A stretch of 64,000 nucleotides of DNA from Massospora cicadina (Eukaryota; Entomophthoromycota; Entomophthoromycetes; Entomophthorales; Entomophthoraceae). The notes beneath the pieces were generated by a model. It was not told where the DNA came from. It saw only the letters and a list, made by a program, of their open reading frames with translations, and made no database searches. Location of the stretch: assembly GCA_022478985.1 (NCBI GenBank), contig JAKSZP010017394.1:1-64000 (forward strand), written 5' to 3'. A program made the position numbers and the translations under genes. Positions 57,297 through 64,000 of this stretch are shown in pieces (within the stretch, counting starts at the first letter, position 1; every line of letters begins with the position of its first letter).

Positions 57297-58770
57297 TCAG
57301 TTTCTTCTGGCTTGGATTACTCCGTGGAGTTTGGGTCTGGCGTGGTTGGCTTGTGCCCCATCAGCAAAAAATTTTCCGCCACTTGCCTGTGGGTTTGATG
57401 GGCAGAAACTAGGTGTTGGGGTGATTGAGTTTTGTGCATGGGTGTTGTCACATTGTGATTGGCTGAAATGGTCTTCCATAACATGCGCATGAATCATATC
57501 ATTGCTGATCACATGCGATTGGCTGGGAGGATCCACAGTGGTGCATGGTGGATTTGCTCCAGCATGGTTGGAGGTTTTTGATTGGTTGTGTCCAAAAAAG
57601 TCATTGTTTTGGTTGCATTGGGTTATATGCAGAGGATCTAATTGGTTATTCTGCTGCGCTGCTATGGCATCCACCTGAATCTGTTCTGGGGAAATTGTGG
57701 TGTGAGCTTAGGTCTTGGCGGAACTTGTGGCCTGCTTGCGGGCAGTCTGTGTGTGATGACAGTCCTTGCGCGAAATGGGCTCAACCAAAGTGACGTCAGC
57801 TCTTTCACCCCAATAGAAGGCGAAAGTGGAGTCCTTAATTTTGCTGAAAGTTGGGCTTGTTTCATCCATATTGTCCTCACAAGATTCCAGTGCTTCAATC
57901 CCATACTTGACAGGGCACGCGTGGTCTTTGTGGCCTATAGATGAGCAAAATTCGCAGATAGGTGGGGTGTGTTCTGGTGTGATGCAGAAGGGGTGAGATA
58001 CGCTGCCATTGGGGAGGTTGATGGTTGCCATGCATGGAATGAGGGTGATATCCTCTACCACGTCCTGATCGGGTTCTATAATGGCTATTGCCTTCCCTGT
58101 ACACAGGTGGGGCAGGAGGGGGAATTTCTCAAATTCAAACTGTTTGATTGCGCCATAACCTTTGAGGCCCCTGTGGAGCTTTTCTGCGAGGATATCATGG
58201 TGCACGGTACTTGGGAGTCAGTCAAATATAATGAATAGGTCATTTGCCTTATTCCATCGTGTGTGCACTGTGCAGATGGTGCAGTCTTTTTTTTAGTACT
58301 AGATGGTCCCAACCTGAGGGGGATTTATTGATGTCAGATGGTGCAGTCTTCATTGTTAATTTTTATGGAGAATATGACTTTCACTGCTTCCGCTGCTTCC
58401 TCCATGGACATGAACCTGACATCCACCCATCCTCTATGTAAATTTTTATAATTTACTGAGACAGTGTTTAGAAAGTCGCAGAGAAGGCCTCCCCCATTTT
58501 TCCCCATGATTTGAGGGAAGTATCGCTGACCATAATTCTAAGGCCGTGCTCAAGGGAGGACAGGGGTTGGGAGTGTTCTATTTTGGTGTATGCGCCCAAT
58601 TTTTTACAGAAATTTCAAAGCTCTGGGTGCGGCGCTGTACTCACCCTTTTTGGTGGGAGGGTGTGTCAACATTCCACCAGGGCATTTTTCCCCGGTGGGT
58701 TGGGAGAGCTTTGGGCTTTTTCACTGGCCACTCTTGCCCAACTGGTGTTGTTGCAGACAAATTTGCTCAT
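57297..58770 (-). pseudogene. LINE-c ORF1 (zinc knuckle)
   Basis: The minus-strand ORF1 starts at ATG about 58770 (MSKFVCNNTSWARVASEKAQ) and breaks into several frames. The best segment, 58205-57708, has GLKGYGAIKQFEFEKFPLLP and a complete zinc knuckle CEFCSSIGHKDHAC (CX2CX4HX4C). A Gln/Asn/Ser/Pro-rich tail (57674-57297) lies before ORF2. It probably packages LINE RNA. Confidence 0.78.
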
Positions 58771-58855
58771 ATTTCCTGGTTGATTGTCAATCTTGGAGAA
58801 ATTGCGTAGAATCATGTTACTAAAAGTGATAGTAACGGGAAAAGACACATGACAG

Positions 58856-59806
58856 ATTTAGGTCCCCCAGAATGGTATCCATTGCTTGTTGAAATGTAGC
58901 TGGGGTGTTACACAGCCCTTGCAGCATCCAAGTTGGTTGTAAAAGACCTTTAGATGTGATTACAGTGCACTTCTCTTGCTCCACTAGTGGCAACCTAACT
59001 TGCCAGTACCCTGAAATCAGGTCCATAGCTGAGAAGAACTGAGCTTTTCCTAGTTAATCCAAAGCGTCATCAATCCGTGATAAGGAATAGGAGTCCTTTT
59101 TGGTGATGCTGTTGAGCTTCCAGTAGCCTATTACTACGCAGTTGGTGCCATCCTTCTTTTTAACAATCAGAACGGGTGAAGCCCACAGACTCTTGGATGG
59201 TTCAAGCATCCCTTGCGCTAATAGCTTGTCAATTTCCTCAGTTACTACTTCTTCTGCCACCCTTGATCATCGGATCTGCCTTGACCTGATGGGAGGATGA
59301 TTTACAGTGTCCAGCCTATTAACCGCCCCCACGCACATCCTAAATTGTGGTCATCAACAGCAAAAATCCCCTTTATATTTTTGAAATAAAGCAATAGCCC
59401 TATCTTTCTGTGGTTCTGACAGCCCCATTAACTTGTCACAGGATATAATGGTCATTACATTGGGCGGTGGGTTGAAAGGCAGACCAAATTCCTCCAGCGA
59501 CCCAAATTCATGAACTGAAAGAACCTCCTCAATGGGGATTAAGTGTAAGTATACCACTATTTGGTGGCGGCGGATTTGCAGGGGTACCATTTGTAGATTT
59601 GCAAGTAGAACGTTGATCTCCCCTTGCCCTGGTAATATAATGCCTGGGGCCACGTGGGGCTCCAACCGTGATTGCAGATATGGCCCAATAACATTCCCAT
59701 AGAGTCTGTCCAGAATTTCAACCACCAACTCAGTGTTCAGTATAGCTTGATGCCCAGATGGAATAGATATAGATCCAGCCTCTTTGCGGCAACCCTTGAT
59801 ATTCAT
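58856..59806 (-). pseudogene. Ty3-D reverse transcriptase, N-terminal part
   Basis: On the minus strand: EPHVAPGIILPGQGEINVLL, GLSEPQKDRAIALFQKYKGD, SKSLWASPVLIVKKKDGTN, KLNSITKKDSYSLSRIDDAL, MDLISGYWQVRLP and ATFQQAMDTILGDLNLSC. The frame then meets LINE-c; the next residues (VLVYLDD) lie at 53370. Confidence 0.85.
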
Positions 59807-60056
59807 AAATCTGTTGATTAAGGGCTCAGGTTTTAGTCTTTAATCACCGGTAGCATACTGGGATTACTCCATCACTATATGCTAAATTGATATTCATCAT
59901 ATGCACTGAATTAGTTGGCACTCCGCTAGAGGTAAAGTGAATTGGGATGCATTGACCCAATATTTCAAAAAGCCTTATTTGTCATATCAATGACAGCCCC
60001 ATAGTGTCTCAAGAAAGAAGTTTCAATTAACAGATCATAATGGCTATTTGGTAACA

Positions 60057-61231
60057 CTATAGCTGGGGTACCAAAACAATTGAACCAAACCGCAGCAAAA
60101 GTGCACTGTATGCTCCCTCAGAGACCATATTTTCTGCTCCAGCAGTGCCATATACCATCCGGTGTTCCACATCTGGTTTTAATGACAGCTTGGTCACCGA
60201 TTTGGTAGAGACTATATTGACAGGGGTACCACAATCCATGGTGGCACAGAATTGGGTCTTAGCTACAACCAGATCACAGTAAGTACATTCAGAGTAAGAC
60301 ATATTTCAACTGTTTATAACATTTACATCTGAAGAATCCCTGTTTTCAAGGAAACCTGCAATTCCTTTACCAATTCTGGGGTATTATTTGATAATAGTTT
60401 TGTCTGAAAGAGCGGCGCTTACTGCTTGCAAAAAAGGTGCATCTGAGGAAGGGTCTAACTTTTCAGGGGAAACTTGGTTGAACATTTGGCATGCATAAGG
60501 CTCAACCTGCATCAAGGACCCCTCATCTTCCATATACATGAATTGCATTTGTGTTAGCACATTTGCCCCTCCAACTGGTTGCTGGTATAGAAAATCATCA
60601 TCATACCAGGAAACATCTGCTGGTTGTGTAAGAATAGGTTCAAATGTGACGTTTTAAATCAGACTAGTGGAGGTAGAGATTCCCATCTCCACTCCGCTCT
60701 GACTTTCCCTGCTTATACTGCTCCCACTATAGGTACTGAAAATGACAATTATGACAGCTCCTAGCCAGGTACCCCAGCCGACCGCACAAAAAGCAATTAA
60801 CCCCATGAGACCTGCGTCCTTGAGTGTTGTAAAATGGGCCACCAAAAAAGGTGGACTAATATAGAACAGTGTAACCAGGCCCATCCTGAGAGGTGAACTG
60901 CTGTTGGCAACTTGGTTGAAAATGAGGCTGGTTATGATAATAAGGCCATGGAATGCCAACTGGGCGCTAAACAGGGAGGGATGATTCCTCCATATAAACA
61001 AGGCTAGCAGCAGAGGAAATAGGGTTCCGCTCTATACTGGGTGGAGGGAAGGTAGTAGATAACTGGCGTAGAATTTGAACAAGTTTAAGCAAAGGTACAT
61101 CAACCTCTAGATATGGAGCCAAAGCATTAAAAACTCTCAGTATGGTTTCACAGCAGATGTCAATGCTATGATTGTGTCACATTCAGTTAAAACCCCTGCC
61201 CCAATTAACACATGGGCTTCTGCTGAGAAAC
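60057..61231 (-). pseudogene. Ty3-D protease and gag C-terminal part
   Basis: The protease block ATMDCGTPVNIVSTKSVTKL (about 60245-60185) has DCG where DTG is expected. Upstream gag (61231-60303) includes FLYQQPVGGANVLTQMQF and EPYACQMFNQVSPEKLDP, collinear with Ty3-B 27700-27860. The zinc-knuckle region is degraded. Confidence 0.75.
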
Positions 61232-62350
61232 TGTAAGTCCTGGGGAACGTCCCTTGGCTGTTGATTGGGCCATTTTCCCATTTCCAAGTAAAAAGGCACC
61301 AAAGAGGATGGCTGTATCCCTCGTTACTCAGGGCGATCTCGCTCACATAGTAGATGAGCGCTGGGTAACAGCTCTCCCACTTTGGATCCCATTCCCAGTA
61401 CCCACACTAACCTTGGCAGAACTGTTTTGAGGAATCAGTGAAATCTGTGCCGAGATTACCAAATTGAAATTGGCCAGATCTAATTTGGCTGGAAATCTGG
61501 CTGATGCTTGGATTTTAAATGGTCAAAAAGGTATGAAGACTGATATATCAGCTGGAATGCCCAACAGTTGTGATTCAATTAACATGATGATCGGAAAAAT
61601 CTCTCCTCCCAAATCCATCAGGCATCACCCCCAATGGGCAGCTTCCTGCTAACAATCAGGTGTTGCGCCTGATGCAATGCCATTGACCAAACAAATGACC
61701 CAGCAACTAAGCATGGGCAGGTTGGGCATCCTGAACCCATTCCCAACCAAATGGGCCCACCCCTATGTGGGGTGGCCTTGGGGGGATTCCCGCCACTCAT
61801 CGGGCTAAACACCATCATGCCAACCATCAGAAACGCAGTCAAGTCTTGGTTCAGGCGTTTGAGGTCAAACTGACAGCAATTCAGCCCACCGCCAAATTTT
61901 GCGATGACAGTTCCCAAGGAACTAACCCACCCATTTCTGAATAATTCATCAGTTAGGTCAAATTTGAGGGACCTGATCCTGGCTTTGTTTTTCCCCAAAT
62001 TAACTACTATTTAATCAGTCGCATTGCACTGAGAAAATTGTCAGTTGATTTTTCTTTCCTAAATTTCCACTAAAAATTCTTCCCAAAAATTAGTTTTTAC
62101 ATTTTAAAAATTAAGCCGCCTTATCTGCTGACATTCTCATACCCCTCAGGGTTAACAGCCGTGTGCATCTGGTACTTTATTTTATGCCTATATTAAATTC
62201 TGACTCACTGGCAGATATTGGTTAAACTCTTTTTTGGTTCCATATTCGTCATATCAGCAGCAGTGCCTCAGGCATTCTGGTTTGCTGTTTAAATGCTCTG
62301 GCATCTGGGCTGGCAGGCCAGTCTAATTCTTACTTGCTGTCCGTCTGACA
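61232..62350 (+). mobile_element. Solo LTR, family A, inside Ty3-D gag
   Basis: A 1119-bp LTR begins TGTAAGTCCTGGGGAACG and ends CCGTCTGACA. The flanks join the gag sequence seen uninterrupted in Ty3-B near 27085; the duplication is imperfect (GAAAC/GAATT). The U3 frame begins VSPGERPLAVDWAIFPF and has QGDLAHIVDERWVTALPL at 61329. Its closest relative is the solo LTR at 15510. Confidence 0.9.
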
Positions 62351-62841
62351 GAATTGGTCAGCAAATGCAGTGAGGGTCTCATTATGTTGAAACTCAATGG
62401 TTAAAAACTCAACTTTTCGCTGCAACATTCTCTCAGATCCACCAAACAACTGAAGCACCATCTCTTTAACTTAATGGTAGGAAATGGAACTAGCTGAGAG
62501 GTAACTAATGACTAGATTAGCACTCCCAACATCCAAAGAAGAGAGCAATAATTTCGCCCTTTGTCAATCTGAAGTACCTTCAGTTGCAAACTCAAATCAG
62601 CGAAAGAACCCATGAATATTTCCTTTGAGATCAAACGGCGGCAACTTATCACTGTAAACATTCTGAAGCAACTCATCTTGCCTTTTGAGCACATTATCTA
62701 ACACGAGTCTCAACTCCTCATATGCAACAGACCCAGCATTTCGTGCAGATTCCTTATCAAAACGACCTGAATGCAACATAGCCGGCAACTGAGTTTTCAT
62801 TGTATTGTTATTGTCAATGAGCCCCCTATAGTGAGCACCAC
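62351..62841 (-). pseudogene. Ty3-D gag N-terminal part
   Basis: The minus-strand frame 62911-62597 and its continuation contain ELRLVLDNVLKRQDELLQNV and DKLPPFDLKGNIHGFF, matching Ty3-B gag at 26720-26830. The sequence then breaks into other frames before the solo LTR. Confidence 0.75.
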
Positions 62842-63340
62842 TGTTATAAAATTGGCGAAATTTGAGAGATACATTAATGGATTGTTTGCACAGGGTTTGA
62901 CCACTGAGCAATTAGGACCACCAGTATGATGATCGCTGTCCTTGACACAACAGAATAAACTTAAAATAAATAAATATGGAGCACTTGCTCCCTTAACTCT
63001 CTTTTTATTTAATATATTAATACAGCGGATTCTCGCTATTATACTCACTATAAAACTACTAACAACTTAACTTCCAAAATCATCTCATCCCCCTTGTATG
63101 ATAATGACTTTGGATGGTACTACTTTCATGGCTTAGTAATTCACTTCGCCATATCTCATTGGTTCCACCAACTATTCATTTGTCAATTCACAATTGCCCA
63201 ATTTGGCTGATTTCCTGACAACCCAATATCGCCTCATTTTGAGGCACTCAATTAATCATATTCATAACAACTCAGTGGATTCCATCCGCTCCACCATATT
63301 GACTTAGGGCTTATTGTCCAGTCATATCAGAATTGTGACT
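62842..63340 (-). repeat. Ty3-D 5' LTR (family B)
   Basis: The LTR is 499 bp, matching 45391-45889 and the Ty3-B LTRs. On the minus strand it starts AGTCACAATTCTGATATGAC, one base changed from TGTCAC. Confidence 0.92.
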
Positions 63341-64000
63341 AAGGTTATGGAACTGAGAAGAGAGTCTGCCAATAAATGCCCATAAGCCATAATCGTGTAT
63401 AGGCATCCAGCAAGGTACCATGTGAACATGGCCATAAACCCCAAGGGTTGTTGAAATATAGGCGGGAAGGGCGGTTTAGTTTCCAACATATAAACTGGAA
63501 TATGGGTAAAGGGTTTTATTTGAAAGATAAATGAAGGAAATTGACCAAAAATTTCCCCAGTGCAATGCAACTGATTAAATAGTGTTCAATTGGTAGTGGG
63601 TCAAAGCAGGGATTGACCTCAAATTCAACCTAACCTGGTAATTTTTTGGGGGAGGGGGCGGATAATTTTAATTGGAACTGACATCAAAGGATTTGTCAGC
63701 AGGCCAAGTCACTATTGGTTTGTCCATGAATGCCTGAACCAACGCTTAACTACATTTATGCCAGTTGGCACAACAGCATCTGGCCCAATGGGCAACGGGA
63801 ATCCCCCAGGGCCACCCCAAATAGGGGTGGTCCCAATTGGTTGGAAACAGGTTCAGGATGACCAATCCGCTTGTGACCGGTTGCTGGGGCATTTGTTTGG
63901 CCAAATGAGTTGTGTCAGGCACAACTTCTGATTCTTGAACTAGGGGTTTTAAATTATTGGTGACAATACCCAACAATTTTGTTGGGAATTTGGCAGTGGC
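63341..64000 (-). repeat. Family A LTR, reversed, U3/U5 part continuing past the window
   Basis: The minus-strand sequence has the promoter block CACTATTTAATCAGTTGCAT (about 63590-63570) and, upstream, the end of the U3 frame (NLFPTNWDHPYLGWPWGIPV). It is the other half of the LTR whose end lies at 45286-45390. The beginning of the LTR is outside the window. Confidence 0.85.

Larger units (their letters stand above)
53380..58843 (-). mobile_element. LINE-c, full-length non-LTR retrotransposon
   Basis: This 5.46-kb unit is flanked by GACACATGGCAG (53368-53379) and GACACATGACAG (58844-58855). The 5' end on the minus strand (CCCGTTACTATCACTTTTAG) matches LINE-a. The 3' tail reads GTGTCTGTCCCTTGGTCAGC then CATCCTTGAATAAATAAA. 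It inserted in Ty3-D just before the YLDD codons. It is the best reference in this window for the LINE structure, although ORF2 has stops and frame changes. Confidence 0.93.
45391..63340 (-). mobile_element. Ty3-D: Ty3/Gypsy element of family B carrying three insertions
   Basis: On the minus strand the 5' LTR is 62842-63340 and the 3' LTR 45391-45889 (both 499 bp). The flanks ATGGT (45386-45390) and AAGGT (63341-63345) look like a 5-bp duplication with one change. Its own sequence is about 5.9 kb; Ty3-C, LINE-c and a solo LTR A have expanded it to 18 kb. Each joint can be closed by comparison with Ty3-B: across 61232-62350 in gag, across 53380-58843 just before YLDD, and across 46635-52050 in integrase. 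The primer-binding candidate (minus) is TGGTGCTCACTATAGGGGG. Confidence 0.93.

Noticed and set aside
1..64000. Repeat-induced point mutation as cause of the decay
   Set aside because: Some changes fit TpG-to-TpA, but others fall in ApG or CpG context, and frameshifts are equally common; counts would be needed.
1..64000. CRISPR arrays, rRNA genes, prokaryotic operons
   Set aside because: No regularly spaced repeats and no ribosomal RNA signatures; introns and eukaryotic transposons argue for a nuclear genome.

Overview
The window looks like a repeat-dense stretch of a fungal nuclear genome. The fungal call rests mainly on one host gene at 36064-37726, a mitochondrial N-acetylglutamate synthase of the fungal ARG2 type with three very short introns (60, 35 and 44 bp). 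It also fits chromodomain Ty3 elements, LINEs with an APE endonuclease and zinc-knuckle ORF1, and Helitrons. The species cannot be named from the sequence. Almost everything else is transposable elements inserted into each other. Most boundaries below come from target-site duplications (TSDs) read directly from the sequence.

Layout. 1-1537 is a left-truncated divergent LTR. 2003-15347 is a LINE (LINE-a, +) split by a Ty3 element (Ty3-A, 5464-12681, 5-bp TSD) and by a solo LTR (about 13604-14378). 15510-22067 holds a solo LTR, two tRNA-derived SINEs facing each other, an ORF1-only retroposon (17859-19753, -) and another old LTR. 22068-35002 is a four-layer nest: a small Helitron, LINE-b (-) inserted at its 3' end, Ty3-B inside the LINE, and a mariner inside the left LTR of Ty3-B. 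35003-38800 is a small non-repetitive island with ARG2 and perhaps a second, unidentified gene. 38885-45250 holds a Helitron, a solo LTR, a second full-length ORF1-only retroposon with a perfect 19-bp TSD, a Helitron helicase relic and another SINE. 45286-64000 is a second nest: a minus-strand LTR of family A is split by Ty3-D (45391-63340), which contains Ty3-C (46635-52050), LINE-c (53380-58843) and a solo LTR A (61232-62350).

How the parts relate. LINEs, SINEs and the ORF1-only retroposons share one 3' tail (core TGTCCCCTGGTCAG plus an AATAAA-type end). This suggests one LINE retrotransposition machinery mobilises all three. The most unusual feature is in Ty3-A: the Pol reading frame runs past the chromodomain into U3 of the 3' LTR, and the matching frame (about 223 codons) is recognisable in seven LTR copies with many silent third-position differences. 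None of the transposon genes looks intact; stops and frameshifts are common. ARG2 looks intact and carries a TGAGTCA (Gcn4/CPC1-type) site and two short upstream ORFs.
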